Of a stretch of 64,000 nucleotides of DNA, positions 1 to 12,070 are shown piece by piece. The first letter of the stretch is position 1; each line of letters begins with the position of its first letter. The DNA is from Cryptomeria japonica. Its lineage: Eukaryota; Streptophyta; Pinopsida; Cupressales; Cupressaceae. The notes beneath the pieces were generated by a model, which worked only from the letters and a program-made list of their open reading frames with translations, ran no database searches and had not been told where the DNA came from. The position numbers were made by a program, and so were the translations under genes. The stretch is taken from assembly GCF_030272615.1 (NCBI RefSeq), contig NC_081410.1, positions 566,947,152-567,011,151 of the forward strand, in the 5' to 3' direction.

Positions 1-447
1 TCTCAACATGTATGATCTCATCCAGGAATAATCTTCACATTTTTTTTAAATGATGCACTATCACTCACACATATTAACGTATTTCTGGGGCTTTCCCTTT
101 TTTTGGTTGTTATATGTTTCCTCTTTTTCTTGTACTATATATTTTGAAATCACCTAATTCATTTCTTGATATAATTTGAGAATATTTGGGTAATTGTTTC
201 CTTTATTTTAAGGGGAATCATTCCCATTATATTTTACTCATCGCATTGATCATAGATGGAATCAAATCAAACAAGCTTCCTATAGGCTATGCCACTAATA
301 TTGATATGGCTCTCATCACCTACATAGCTTTTATAGTCATCAATTTGATAAGAGGTTGTCTAGAAGTGGATGCTTGTCTAATATAAGTTTGAATAGCCCG
401 ATCTTGTGGGTCTACTATTTTTCTTCTAGCCATTTGATTCAAGTTTG
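1..447. other. Unassigned AT-rich stretch left of repeat copy 1
   Basis: A 66-codon ORF at 186-386 (+) is the only open stretch. I do not recognise its product and no second copy in the window supports it. It could be a worn retroelement ORF, because the comparable position left of repeat copy 2 (18,010-18,630) is one, but I could not align the two convincingly. Confidence 0.3.
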
Positions 448-1610
448 GGTCAATTGTAATTACCAAGCTTAATTTGTACAGACAAACTAAAGTATAGGTA
501 ACCTTTCTAGCCCCATTTTATAATAGTTGTGTATGTATTCACCTCTCATAATTAGAGAAACATGGAACCCACTATATACTTAATCCTACCAACCAACATT
601 GTAAAATAGATATTTGAAAGATATATATGTAAAAGGGATCATATATAAGAAAATATAACATAAAATAATAGAAATATTTTAAAATAGCCTCCAAGCCTAC
701 ATATTACTAATGTTATGTCCTTGGGCACTAAAATGTGTATAGAATAAACCTAAAAGTAATTTTAATGTCATATAGAGATTCACCCTACCATGAATATATA
801 TGTAATATTGAATAAATAAATAAGTACATAATTTAAAATAGGTACCCAATAAGGTCGATAAAAGGGAAAAAAAAACAACTAAAAAATAAAATAAAATATT
901 TAACTTGTATGTTCTACATTAAGGTCAAATATACAATCAAAATCCTTAAATTTTCAACATAGGATTCTAAAACATAAATTATTTTAATTTCTTATGCAAT
1001 AGAGACAATACATATACCTAAATAAAAAAGAATGTGAGCCACTTGGCAACACAACAAAATTAGAAATATGCTAGACAGAGTATTGAAGATAAAATTACCA
1101 TTGTTGCAAATCGAGGTCCTAGTTATAGACATAGAATATCTTACACCACATTATTGTGCTAAAGAAAGGAACATAATGGTAAACATGATAGTTTATGGGA
1201 TAAAGTGATAAGATTCAACCTTCATTAATCAACCAAAGTGGTGTGACTTTTCATATACCACTTCCCTATAAATTTTAGGTGCCAAATATAATTCTACAAA
1301 TAAGATGAAACACAACACCATATAGATCACCTACTCAACACCTCATTATATATAAGTGAATAAACCTATAGGATGAAGTTTGTGTTGTTTTTTACATATT
1401 TTAATGAGTAGATTATCTTTAAATTGTCACACTTAGTAGAATACATTATAAAAATAATATATGCTAGTGGCGAACATAGAAACAAATCTTGGTTCACCTC
1501 CCTTCATGTTGTTTAAATGTTATATGTTCTGAATAATTTATGTGCAGAAGAAAATAATGTTGCATGAACTTTGATGAATATGATAGTGATTTTAAATAAA
1601 AATATTATTT

Positions 1611-1820
1611 ATGGCATCCAGTTATAACAAACCCAAAATGTGTTTAAGTAAATTAGGGTTAACACATGTTTATTGTTCCAAAAGTCTAGATAAATTAGAT
1701 AAGATATCCATGTGTCGCATCTTTAATGAATACGCTAACAAGAAAAGTCCTCAGGTATATTTGTGGTGTCAGGAAAAGCATTATCATTCTACAAATAAAA
1801 TAAATTATTTCATCCTATGA
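1611..1820 (+). CDS. Conserved small ORF of the 3.9-kb repeat, tandem unit 1 (69 aa)
   Basis: This ORF of 69 codons is open in all three units of the repeat, here and at 2,937-3,146 and 19,736-19,993. Its core reads CLSKLGLTHVYCSKSLDKLD and is identical in all three. It has four cysteines (one in CLSK, one in VYCSK, one in SMC, one in WCQEK), and is basic and soluble. I do not recognise the family. Upstream, copy 1 has a stop (TAAATAA) where the third copy is open, so Met at 1,611 is the only start. It may be an exon of a captured gene or a short element protein. Function is unknown. Confidence 0.4.
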   Translation: MASSYNKPKMCLSKLGLTHVYCSKSLDKLDKISMCRIFNEYANKKSPQVYLWCQEKHYHSTNKINYFIL

Positions 1821-2936
1821 CACCAACCACATGTGAGGGACCAAACTTTCATTGTAATTGACTCTATAAAAAAATTGGTACATTATAGGCATACATTATG
1901 ATTGGAAATAAAATCAGATTTCCCCAATTATATCATATAATTCTTCTACATCCATTACCTTAAACTTGACAATTTTTATTTTCAATTACAATCATTAATC
2001 GACATAATTATTCTATCATATTATTTTATATCCTCTATCATTACAATAATATTGTATAAGTTAATTATTCAGTCAACAAATCTAATAAATAAAACTAGAT
2101 AGACTCCCAAATGTCTTGGGTAGGGAATGCTAATATTGATGCGTAAAGCATAAGTAGCATTTAGTAAATTAAATCTTTAGTGGTGTGAGGGTAAAAGTAC
2201 AAAGCTGTGTCACAATTTTTATAAAGGGAATGGTCAATGCTAATTCAATTTTCTAAAGTATATCGATAGAAAGTTAAATTTTCCACATAGGATTTTAAAA
2301 CATAAATTATTTCTATTTCTTATGCAATGGAGACAATACATATACCTAAATAAAAAAGAATGTGAGCCAAGTTAACACAACAAAATTAGAAATATTCTAG
2401 ACATAGTATTGAAGGTAAAATTACCATTGTTGCAAATCGAGGTCCTAATTATAGACATAGAATATCTTACACCACATTATTGTACTAAAGGAAGGAACAT
2501 AATGGTAAATATGACACTTTGTGGGATAAAGTGATAAGATTCAACCTTCAGTAATCAACCAAAGTGGCATGACTTTTCATTTAGCACTTCCCTATAAAAT
2601 TTAGGTGCCAAAGATAATTCTACAAATAAGATGAAAGACAACCCCATATAGATCACCTACCCAACACCTCATTACATATAAGTGAATAAATCTATAGGAT
2701 GAAGATTGCATTGATTTTTAAATATTTTAATGAGTAGATCATCTTTACATTGTCACAAATTGTAGAATACATTATAAAAACAATATATGTCAGTGGGCGA
2801 CTTAGAAACAAATGTTGGTTCACCTCCCTTCATATTGTTTAAAGTTTATATGTCGCAAATAATTTGTGGGCAGAAGAAAATCATGTTGGATGAACTTTGA
2901 TGAATATGAGAGTAATTTTAAATAAAAAAATTATTT

Positions 2937-3146
2937 ATGACATCCACTTATGAGAAACCCAAAACGTGTTTAAGTAAATTAGGATTAACACATGTTTATT
3001 GCTCCAAAAGTCTAGATAAATTAGATAAGATATCCATGTGTTGCATCTTTAGTGAATACATTAAAAAAAAAAGTCCTCATGTATATTTTTGGTGTCAAGA
3101 AAAGCATTATAATTCTACAAATGAAATAAATTATGTCATCCTATGA
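2937..3146 (+). CDS. Conserved small ORF of the 3.9-kb repeat, tandem unit 2 (69 aa)
   Basis: This is the same ORF as at 1,611-1,820, with the same length, stop position and core CLSKLGLTHVYCSKSLDKLD. Most differences are single substitutions (for example SMCRIF becomes SMCCIF, and NEY becomes SEY); no frameshift or stop has been gained. The Met is encoded by ATG in TTATTTATGACATCC. Function is unknown. Confidence 0.4.
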   Translation: MTSTYEKPKTCLSKLGLTHVYCSKSLDKLDKISMCCIFSEYIKKKSPHVYFWCQEKHYNSTNEINYVIL

Positions 3147-3606
3147 CACCAACCACATATGAGGGACCAAACTTACATTGGAATTGACTCTATATAAAAT
3201 TTGGTACATCATAGGCATACATTATGATTGGAAATAAAATCAGATTTCCCCAATTATATTATATAATTCTTCTACATCCATTACCTTAAACTTGACAGTT
3301 TTTATTTTCAATTACAATCATTAATCAACATAATTATTCTATCAAATTATTTAATATCTTCTATCATTACAATAATCTTGTATAAGTTAGTTATTGAGTC
3401 AACAAATCTAATAAATAAAATTAGATAGACTCCCAAATGTCTTGGGTAGGGAATGCTAATATTAATGCCTAAATCATAAGTAGCATTTAGTAAACAAAAT
3501 CTTTAGTGGTGCCAGGGTAAAAGTACAAAGCCGTGTCACACTTTTATAAAGGGAATGGTCAATGCTAATTCAATTTTTTAAAGTAAATCAATAGAAACTT
3601 AAATAT

Positions 3607-5518
3607 ATGTTATGAATTTTGAAATGATGTAAACTAATAAAATTTCTAATTCTTTTGTCTATTTTATGTTTCTAATTTTAATAAAAAATTTAAAAATTGT
3701 TTGAATGTAGTTTTTATAAAGTAAACACTATAATTTAGTTGCTGATAAAATGTTGAAATTTAAGTTACACAAGCCGTCACACTTTAATTAGTAAATTTTA
3801 CTTTTTCTCATCAAGTTTTTTTTGTATATTGATAACTCGAAGCTTTAGTGCATGGATATATTTTTTACTATTTTTTATAAATATATATTTTTCAATAAAT
3901 TTGAAAAGTTGCGTGTGCTGAAATATAACTCTTTCCAATTACCACCATATTTTTTCTTAATTATTTATCCAAATTAGAAAAGAATTATATCATCTTGAGA
4001 TAGATTCCTTTCTCTACTGCACCATATTTTAAAAAAAAAATTTAATTAAATTTTAGTATTTTTTCTTGACAAGATAATCAACCTTATATTTTAGTGCTAA
4101 TGACCTGCTTTCAATAAAAATAAAATATAAATTATTAAAGCTAATTAAAATATTAAAAGACATATATTTTGGAAAATTCATTGATAGATCTATAAAAGGG
4201 TATTTTTTACATTTATAAAAAAATATTATTTATAAGAGTAGGAGTTGTTGAAACACTGAGTTTTTTAATTTGTTATTTTTTTTAGCAATTGGCTTCAAAC
4301 TGGTATAAAATATACATTTAGTAGACACTTCCTATTGGAAAATTTGTGGTCCATATGTCTTAGCTATAATGAATCTATATAGACGAGAGGTTTGACTATA
4401 ATTAATTTTTAGTTAGAATTACTTAAATTTACTTGTGCTAATAAGTTAGCCTGAAATGTGACACGGTTTTCTGCTTTTACCTGCCATAATATTTTTGTAA
4501 AACCTTTCCCTTTTGAATGTAATTGAAAATCCTTATAGGGTTCTAGGAATTTTGAAGAAAAAAAACTTAAATTGGTTTTATACTCTTTTATTGAAAATGC
4601 CACCATATGTGATGCAAAATAGCCTATGTGACTTGAGCTTAATTATTAATTATGGACAAATAAAATAATATTATACCATCCTCTTTTATATATGTAAAAA
4701 ATATTTAAAAATTCACATGCGCCTATGATAACTTCAGATTTCAAAATATTAAAATCAATTTTTACAATATGATTTATAAAATACCCATACTTTTACCATG
4801 AACGTCTTGTTTCTCAAATAGAATTTAGGCTCTCAAATGATATATCATGTCACTAGTGACTAATAATTTACCTTTCCAAGTGAACACATGTGAATATAAA
4901 ATTAAACTTGTACAACCAACAAACAATTACTTTTAATATATGAACATATGTCTAGGATCAACATAAAAAATCACAACAAGATTATGCATGACATATAGGA
5001 AACAACACATAAATAAAGAAATATAACAAGACTATCTACATAGGAATAATATTTTTAGAAGGGACAAAAAACATATAACGATGAATAATAAAAACACCTA
5101 AAGCAATGCAAAATGACAATTGTGTTGGCCAAAAATTCAATTGTAGTGATAAAATTTTGCGTGGAGTTGCAATTCTACATCCGTCCACGAGACATGTAGC
5201 CTACTAAATGTTGTGACATATTGATTTGAATCATCTCAAGTTATCTAGGAATAAATTAATTAGAATAGGCACTTGATTGATATAAGTTGATTATAGATAC
5301 TACAAATAAAATTAAGATAAAGATTTTACTTTATATTTAAAAGTAAATATAAGATGTAAATTAAAAGGTATAGATTCAGTGTTTTTGATTGAAGACTAAC
5401 ATGTGGTAACCTCAATGTTCTTATTCATTGGTTCTAATAGCTTTCCAAAGGCATAATGGTGATATGTAAAATTAATGGAAATAAGCCACACCAAAACAAA
5501 TGATGAACTAATTAGAAA
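3607..5518. other. Non-coding remainder of repeat copy 1
   Basis: AT-rich sequence shared with 20,450-22,365 of copy 2. It contains many short A and T runs and no ORF above about 65 codons that is kept in both copies. I see no protein domain, terminal repeat or RNA gene in it. Confidence 0.6.
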
Positions 5519-5588
5519 GGATCTAGTAGGTTAGTTGGTAAAGCACTCTAGTAGCAAATAGAATGTCCTAGTTTCAATTCCTACCTTG
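5519..5588 (+). repeat. tRNA-like sequence at the right end of repeat copy 1
   Basis: An A-box-like stretch (TAGGTTAGTTGGTAAAGCA) is followed about 25 bases later by a B-box-like stretch (TCCTAGTTTCAATTCCTA), as in a tRNA or tRNA-derived SINE head. Repeat copy 2 keeps the same sequence at 22,366-22,436. It does not fold into a convincing full cloverleaf by eye, and the acceptor ends do not pair, so I call it tRNA-derived and not a working tRNA gene. Confidence 0.5.
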
Positions 5589-5712
5589 TCTATATATGCC
5601 ATATTTCAACATATGGTATCAAAGATAGACTAGAAGCCTTAAACACCTATAATGTTTCTTAAGTAGGTGCTAGAAGTAAGCCACTTCCAAATTGATAATT
5701 GCCTATCTATAA

Positions 5713-5783
5713 AGGGACCTATAGTTTAGTTGGTGGAGAACTCCAATATAAAAAGGAAGGTCCTAGGTTTGAGTGCTAGTCAG
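5713..5783 (+). repeat. tRNA-like sequence 2
   Basis: It contains TATAGTTTAGTTGGTGGAGA (A-box-like) and GGTCCTAGGTTTGAGTGCTA (B-box-like) at tRNA spacing. It belongs to a cluster of four such sequences within about 430 bp. Sequence divergence makes a functional tRNA unlikely. Confidence 0.45.
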
Positions 5784-5789
5784 CCAAAA

Positions 5790-5861
5790 GGGGGCAATAG
5801 CTTTGTTCATAGAGTATTCTAGTAAGAAATGGAAGGTCCTTGGTTCAATTCCTAGCTAGTC
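5790..5861 (+). repeat. tRNA-like sequence 3
   Basis: It contains GGGCAATAGCTTTGTTCATA and then GGTCCTTGGTTCAATTCCTA, the latter close to a B box. The middle part (TTCTAGTAAGAAATGGAAGG) resembles that of the neighbouring minus-strand copy, so the cluster shares one ancestor. Confidence 0.45.
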
Positions 5862-5880
5862 CATATGATCTATACAATTA

Positions 5881-5946
5881 GGATCTAATCTAGGACCTTC
5901 CATTTATTGCTAGAGTGCTCTAGCCAATTGAGCTACTAGCCCTTTT
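5881..5946 (-). repeat. tRNA-like sequence 4, inverted
   Basis: On the minus strand it reads GCTAGTAGCTCAATTGGCTA, then GAGCACTCTAGCAATAAATG, then GGTCCTAGATTAGATCCTAA. This is the best A box in the cluster. It faces tRNA-like sequence 3, so the two could pair as a long hairpin. Confidence 0.5.
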
Positions 5947-6429
5947 GTAGCCATTCTATTATTAATATCGGTGGATCTTATTTCCAGAACCCCCTTTAAG
6001 CCACACTATAGGTGCATGGAGTTTCTAGCCTAATTCTAATACCACATGTTGAGCTATAATTCATATACATGTGCTAAGAAATGAATATAGCACCTTACAA
6101 GTGTTATTAGTGTTTTAACAACTGAACTTTTGGGCAATCCACCATCAGTGTAACTGTGGTTTATTTTCAACTCTCTTAAGAAACACTAGATGCTTGGACC
6201 CCTAGCCTACTTTTGATATCAAATTTCAAAATTCAAATTACATAAACAAACTAGAACTCAAAATCTTCTAATTTTTATTAGAGGGTTCAACGAATTAAAT
6301 TACCAAACCACTTTGTGGCCAGCCCATCGTCTGTCAGGCCATGACTTATTTTCAACAAAAATGAATGATGTGTGTAATTATTGTATTAGAGGATAAAGCC
6401 CTGTTCGGTAGTTAACTTCGTGCAGCTTT
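5947..6429. other. Intergenic sequence with no recognised feature
   Basis: I see no coding region, tandem repeat or homologue elsewhere in the window. Short phrases such as GGCCAGCCCATCGTCTGTC and ATGCTTGGACCCCTAGCC suggest decayed tRNA-like or SINE-like fragments, but they are too worn to define. Confidence 0.3.
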
Positions 6430-6850
6430 ACTTTAGCGATTGCATAATATTTGTGCTATCTAAGTGACCATCGAACTCTCGATTGCTAATCGTCACTTCG
6501 TCTAGATTTTCTTTTCTATTTTATCTTCAATCTCAACTCTCACGTTGTCAAACTCAACAGCTAGGAGGACATGGAATTCGTATGCCACCCTAATTTGACT
6601 GGTTTGTGGTGGACATTCAACGTTGAAGTTTTAGAGTGGTTGTTATACTTAACGGGACATTTACTTGGATTGAGAAAGCCCACAGCAAGCAAGCACTGTT
6701 ACTAAATTAAGCCCATTCATTATATCCTGTTTTCTTATATTGCAGATTCTTCTTGTTATTAATGTCACTTGAAAAGTACTTCGTACAAGATTCTCTGTAC
6801 AAGAGTCAAACATTAATAGCCGCTTTGTAAAGTCTTGAAGCCTAGAAGCC
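6430..6850. other. Segment resembling the upstream flank of the pectin methylesterase locus
   Basis: Blocks here match 59,340-59,600 in the same order and orientation. Examples are CATTCAACGTTGA (both), TTCGTACAAGA followed by CTCTCTGTA or TTCTCTGTA, and the stretch around CTTCAATCT with CAGCTA and ACCATG or ACATG. At 59 kb this sequence lies upstream of the minus-strand pectin methylesterase. I therefore infer a worn paralogous flank. The gene itself is missing here: to the left are tRNA-like sequences and repeat copy 1. Confidence 0.45.
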
Positions 6851-7004
6851 TAAGAAGTCGATATCGTTCTTTTCACGTCTCCTAAAATTGTGATCAATGC
6901 AAATCCAATGCACTCACCATCAAGCCGTTCAACAATACTTTTATCATCCCTTTCAAAGTAGTTTGCTTTCCCACTTGATGTAGATCGATAATCTGATAAT
7001 CTGA

Positions 7005-7200
7005 GAGGTTGACTTAGTTCTCGGAGTAAATCCTAAAAGCTTAGCAAGACAGGGAGAAGAAGGGCAAGCTTGAACCAAATTGGCTTGGTCCTTATATTAT
7101 CACAGGAGTCTATGGATTAGGTGCATATCAACTCTCGACACTAGATAGAGAATATTTGGAGGATCCTATCAACAACATTCACCTTCGCAGGTTTTACACA
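7005..7200 (+). pseudogene. Relic of the integrase C-terminus, old Tat-like Ty3/gypsy element
   Basis: The segment aligns with 44,830-45,015 of the intact-length Tat element: AACCAAATTGGCTTGGTCC here against AATCAAATTGGTTGGGTCC there, then GCATATCA, then ATCAACAACATTCACCT against ATCAACAACATGCACCT. It encodes the C-terminal tail of the polyprotein (the region after the integrase core, with the W-x-G-PY-type motif) and ends in a stop at the same place. Everything 5' of it (LTR, gag, protease, RT) is missing. Confidence 0.7.
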
Positions 7201-8889
7201 TAGTTTCTTTGAATGTCCCATTGTCAAAAATACAAAAAATACAAAAAATACATATCAAAAACACAAAAAAATTGAATAATCGAAAAAAGTAATGAGAAAC
7301 AAATTCGTCCTATGGTGAGAAACACTTCGGTGCCATCCTGGGAAGTACCATAGTGAAAATAGGGTTAACGATTCCATGTGTAGAGATATTGCTGCTCCAT
7401 CCTTTAGGATTCAATCTCATCCTTTCATTGGGTACACACTCACATTCTACTCCATAGTAAATTTACCCATTCTCATCATTGCTTGCTATTGATCTATCTT
7501 AGATTGGTTAGCCATTTATAATAAACCTCCCTTTTCACCCTTTCCTTCCATAATAAAATATGTCCAATCTACAACTGGGGCAAAATCCTAAATCTAGTGA
7601 TGGAAGTGGTACCCCGAGCATCGCATGTTTTGAGGAACATCCTCTTTTCTTCCTCCTTTTTGCACACAATCCACAATAAAAGTCATTTGCATCACGAATA
7701 CACAATAAAAGTTTTGTTCTTCTTCACAATAAGTACCAATTTCATGGATTCAGTCAGTTTTAGATGAAACACAAGCAACAATAGGTTTTCAACAAATCAG
7801 ATCTTTCAGTAGACTTTGGCAAAACCATGGTTTTCAGTAGAATCTATCCTTTATCATGATGACAACATTGTGACCAAATCAAACATGTTAACATATGTTA
7901 CAAGAAACATAAATAACTTGATGATTTCATTGTGTGTTGGTATCAAGTCTTGGTTTTCTTTTGATTCATCTTTTACACTGACATGTCTTTTAGCTTTTCT
8001 AGGATTTATTTGACTAGAAATTTTATCTCCAAGTTGTCTTTGAGTAGAAAGGTGAGGATGGGATATGTTCACCTATTGTTTTGTTGTCTGTGGATTGTCT
8101 CTTAGTAATGCTATGTCTTGTCCAAGGATATGAGGACATTGTGAGTCTAGTATGAACTGGGGCATTCCTTGTTTGTGATTGTCTGATCTTCGTGCAAATG
8201 GGTATAATTATTTTTTCGGTCGAACCTATACCTAGATTGTCATAACCTATTTTCCATAATAAAGCTCAATGATGATAAAGCACAAGAAGCTCTTTTCACT
8301 TCCATATCCTCTATCTTCCATCCTCTTTCTTGATTGACCTCCATCATCCTTTCATGAGTCTATGTAGCTCCTTATCACGTGACTGAGTATAATAACATGC
8401 CGAAAAGATCTGCATTTCATATAGCTTTCACCTACATTGTTACATGTTAGCATAACATACACATGCATATATAAATCATCATAGCATCACATCCTGCATA
8501 TATCATTGATTGTCATTTGTATTCTCATAATAAAATATTAAAAGACCAAAAACAAAATAGAATATCTTTCATTCCCTCATGTAAATAAGTCATCATTATA
8601 CATCAATTTGCATTTTATATTCGCACCATGCATAACATACATATTAAATATAAAATAACAAAAATATATAGAATTTCATCATTTACAGATTTGAATCATT
8701 ACAACAACATAACAAAAATGTAACATGCATCACCATATAGAATCATAAGCATCATATTACATCATATAGAAACATCACATAGGAACATAGGCATATAGTT
8801 ACCGCAAGGAATGGATCAACTCATATTTCATCATATGGCTAAAAAATCACCCTTAGGTGTCTATATCATCATACAAAAACTGATGCAAA
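7201..8889. other. Non-coding 3' region of the old Tat-like element
   Basis: This corresponds to 45,020-47,860 of the younger element. It shares the phrase around ACTTCGGTGCCATCCTGGG (here) and ACTCCGGTGGCACCTTGGG (there), and a stretch dense in CAT, ATCAT and ATTCAT words (8,400-8,860). No protein domain is visible. The small ORFs at 7,816-8,072 on both strands are not preserved in the younger element. Confidence 0.5.
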
Positions 8890-10890
8890 ATGGATTCTAG
8901 AGAGCTATGATGAAGACCCTCCCTCGAGGCCTATAGGTCTCTAAGGAATCTGAGCTCCCAAATATCCAACCCCTTGATCACCTTGTATGTCCCCTCCTCC
9001 CCCTAGTGGTGCGAGTGGACCCATGACCCCACCACTAGATTCTCCCCTCCTGTCTCTCCCAGTAGTAGTAGACCGAGCATCTCTCTGATAGGTCCATGCC
9101 CATAGCTCTAGCAGTTATGATTCATAGTAGAGGTTTCTCTAGTAGGATATCTCATTGCCTACATAGAGGCAAAAAAGGAAAAATGGATGTTGTATCACCT
9201 GTAGTTTTTTCCCTTGCAACTCATAGGGTCTCCTCCATGGCTATATATCTCTGTATAGCTTGGTCCCTCTCCCTCTACATCTCAGCCAACTAACGACTCA
9301 ATCGAGTCATGTATCTCTCGAGATCCTCGATCTCATTTTCCTATATTGTTGTAATCTCTTGCAATGATAGCAACTCATCCTCCTCATCTCCATCCTGGGG
9401 CACCCTCCTACTCACCCTTCTCAGGTGCATCATGTGCCTATCTATGTCCCTGTAGCTATATCAGTCTCCCTAGTACTTATACTTGTCTTTATCACTCCCT
9501 CTATGTTGGCACCTATCCTCCAACCTGTAGGAGTTCTCCTCCTCCTCCTCTAGGTGGCCTCAGTGGTATGTCCCCCTGTCCTACTTGTACTACCTCTCGT
9601 CTTGCTACCCTCTCTCCTACATCTCTAGGTCCACCCCTCCCTCTCCCCATCCTCCATGTTTCTCCTCTTCTCCATCTCCTCTATCTCCCCCCACCTCTTT
9701 CCTCATCATCATTATCATTCTCATCCTCTACAATGATCGACTCCTCTAGATCTATCAACCTTAGAAAAAGATGTGCTGCAAAGTACATAGTGTACTCCTT
9801 GTCCATGCCATCAACTATCACATTTGGAAATAAGTCCCAAGGAATCAATACCATCTGCTCAAATTGTGTCACTATAGAATCATATGATAAAATCAGTCCC
9901 CACTAAGACCACTCTCACATTGTCCATGCGAACTCTCCTAATCCTCGAGGCATCCTCTCCTGCCTCCCAAACTGCCTACATACCCTTTCAATCAAGTTCC
10001 TATCTAATATGGCCAATTCAATATCTACTCCCTAAGCAAAACAACATCTCTATCACATCCTCTTCCTAGCCCTCACAATCCAAATAAGGTCTCCATATCA
10101 CACTATCTATATCATCAATCACTCATCTCTAGTAATCTAGCTTCCCTATCCATGGATTGGAATTGACCATACTATACAAGTAGACATAAGGTTGTTTGTT
10201 CCCTCTGCTTCTAAAGTGGACCAACTTAGTCACTACAATGTGCTCATATGCCCACACCTATAGAAATGTCATCCCGCAACCCAACCCACAGCCATCGAGG
10301 TACTCAAATTAATGCAGCTCATGGTATAGATGTCCTATAATGCATGGATCCCGTGAAAACCTCTTATGCGCTGTCACTAGGATCTCTAATGTCCTCCCCC
10401 ATCTACTGGCTAACCCTCGTGTCACTCTATCTGGGCTTAAGTAACCACTGATGACCCCTCCAACCATTGTTGGTAATTTGCATCTGTTGCTAGTTATCAC
10501 CTCCCATCTCACGTGCCCTAGTCTCATCTCCAAATCCAGGTCTTCAAAACCTTGTCTCAATGCATCCTTGTCTTCTTCTCCATCATATACTATGAGATCC
10601 CCATGGATCAGAATTTGTAGTATTCTTTACTTATCCTCCAATGTAATTAACATCTCACCAATTAGCAAATGAAATTAATAGGTCTCAGAGTGCCACCTCT
10701 CTACTAAAGAAGTCAATAACCCATTGTTCATCCAGATCTCTGGTAAGTACATGATATATCTCAAGCCCATATCCTTAATTGTTTCATGCTCGTCAAAGGT
10801 CAACTCTATGTGCAATCTTTGTGTTACAAGGAATCTCTCCCATGACTCAATCTAGGGTAAGTGCTCCTACATCCAATCAAATCAATCATA
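8890..10890 (-). pseudogene. Antisense plant mobile domain (PMD) gene relic in the old Tat-like element
   Basis: On the minus strand 10,560-10,309 encodes a piece with LSPDRVTRGLASRWG and CIIGHLYHELH. It aligns with LCPDRRSHGLSVGWG and CVISHLFWDLHEV of the antisense PMD gene at 49,254-49,622. A further minus-strand stretch (9,872-9,681) continues toward the C-terminus and ends in an acidic, Gly-rich tail. The position is the same as in the younger element: between integrase and the 3' polypurine tract, and opposite to gag-pol. Several stops break it. PMD proteins (PF10536 type) in plants occur both in transposons and in host silencing factors such as MAIN and MAIL1; the role here is unknown. 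The Ser/Pro-rich + strand ORF at 9,364-9,906 is its shadow. Confidence 0.65.
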
Positions 10891-12056
10891 TCAATCCTAG
10901 TGGTACTCATGTTCATCACATAGTGCTACTTCTATCTTAGTGCTTACGTTTATCACAAGGTCCTACATCGTACCCTAGTGTATATGTTTATCACATTGCA
11001 CTCGATCCTTGTTTTGGTAGAGCACTCATGAGATTTTATCAATTTGATGACTTATCCTAGACTTAGCTTAGCAAAACTACTTATTTTAGGGAACTTGTTG
11101 AGTGAATCCACTCAATAGTTTCTCTAATTGGCAAAGTATATTTATTATAAAATTCTCAATTCTATCCTATCCTTCAGTTTGTCTCCCTAGGGCACCTGTT
11201 TCAGTGAATCCTCTCAATAGTTTATCCAATCGATAATATATGTTTATCATAGAATTGTTGATTCTAGCCTGAGTAAATATAGACATGTTTTTTCTACATA
11301 GGCATGGTTTTAGTATTCATAAACATGATTTCGTTCCCTTCATGTGCATGTTTATCATAGATGAGAAGCTACTTTACCTAGATGCAGTTATTTATCCTAG
11401 ATGTAGTTGTTTATCACAAACATGCCTGACAAACCTAGACATGCTTGTTAAACACAAACGCGATAATTTTACTACCTAGACATGATCATTTGCATAGACG
11501 CGACCATGCTATTCATAGACATGTATGTCCTACACAAATGCATCAAAACCTAACCTAGATGTGTTCAAGCAACTTTTTACCAATTTTGCATTTTTTCATT
11601 TCTAGTCTAAAGTACAATAAATGAAGCAATAAATGTATAAACGTACAATGTATATTTGAGGTACTCACTAGATCACCCATGTTTTTTGGCCTCGGGAACT
11701 ATCTGACCTGGTCAAATCTATGAATCCTATCCTTTACTACTGACTTCTCTGATTGCTCTCTAAGCTCTGTATGCACTCTGATCTCTTAAGTGTGTGGATG
11801 GAAATGAGGATGTTTTCTTTGTGGCTTGTACATATAGGCTGCTTAGCCCTACTCTCCTATGTCGATCTTTTCTCCCTACACCAATCTCTATTTTTTCAAT
11901 TCTTCATAGTCTTTCTCTCTTATCAAGAATTTGTCAGCAACCCCTTTCAGTCTATCCATCCAATCTCTTGATGGTGCATATCATTCCCATCTCGGGGTAA
12001 CTTTTTATCAGTTTATCTTATCTTCTTTAAGCCAACATGACAAGATGCATTGTCTT
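10891..12056. other. 3' internal region of the old Tat-like element with irregular short repeats
   Basis: Loose repeats such as TTTATCACA, GTTTATCATAGA and CTAGACATG recur from 10,900 to 11,560. They occupy the place where the younger element has its AGCGCT motif cluster (50,130-50,400), but the motif differs. No supported coding sequence. Confidence 0.4.
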
Positions 12057-12070
12057 AAAGAGGGGCAAAA
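12057..12070 (+). promoter_or_regulatory. Polypurine tract of the old Tat-like element
   Basis: AAAGAGGGGCAAAA lies directly before an LTR start TGTAGACACC. The younger Tat element has AAAGAGGGGCAAA before TGTAGTCAC at 50,946. The tract primes plus-strand DNA synthesis in LTR retrotransposons. Its near-identity links the two elements as one family. Confidence 0.8.

Larger units (their letters stand above)
951..3606. repeat. Tandem duplication of a 1,328-bp unit inside repeat copy 1
   Basis: Unit 1 starts at 951 (TTTTCAACATAG) and unit 2 at 2,279 (TTTTCCACATAG), giving a period of 1,328 bp. Each unit contains an ORF 1 remnant, the conserved 69-codon ORF and the segment ending near CAATGCTAATTC. 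Repeat copy 2 (single unit starting at 19,125) lacks the duplication. The shared TTAAATTTTC at the junction suggests duplication between short direct repeats. A fragment of about 85 bp from the end of the unit also occurs alone near 23,527-23,610. Confidence 0.85.
448..5658. repeat. Unclassified 3.9-kb dispersed repeat, copy 1 (5.2 kb with an extra tandem unit)
   Basis: The sequence from 448 (GGTCAATTGTAATTA) to 5,658 (ATAATGTTTC) matches 18,631-22,505 along its whole length in the same orientation, with scattered substitutions and small indels. Copy 1 is longer by one 1,328-bp tandem unit; without it the two lengths differ by only about 8 bp. The ends are sharp, because sequence outside both boundaries is unrelated. 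I see no terminal repeats, polyprotein, poly-A tail or transposase. A tRNA-like segment lies just inside the right end. It behaves like a mobile element, but the class is open: a non-autonomous element, a Helitron-like element or a duplicated genomic segment are all possible. Confidence 0.75.

Noticed and set aside
5519-5946. Functional tRNA genes
   Set aside because: Only A-box and B-box-like parts are recognisable; acceptor stems do not pair and no plausible anticodon loop is found.
9364-9906. 180-codon Ser/Pro-rich ORF on the + strand
   Set aside because: It is the complement of the Gly/Glu-rich part of the antisense PMD relic, and its composition reflects that.
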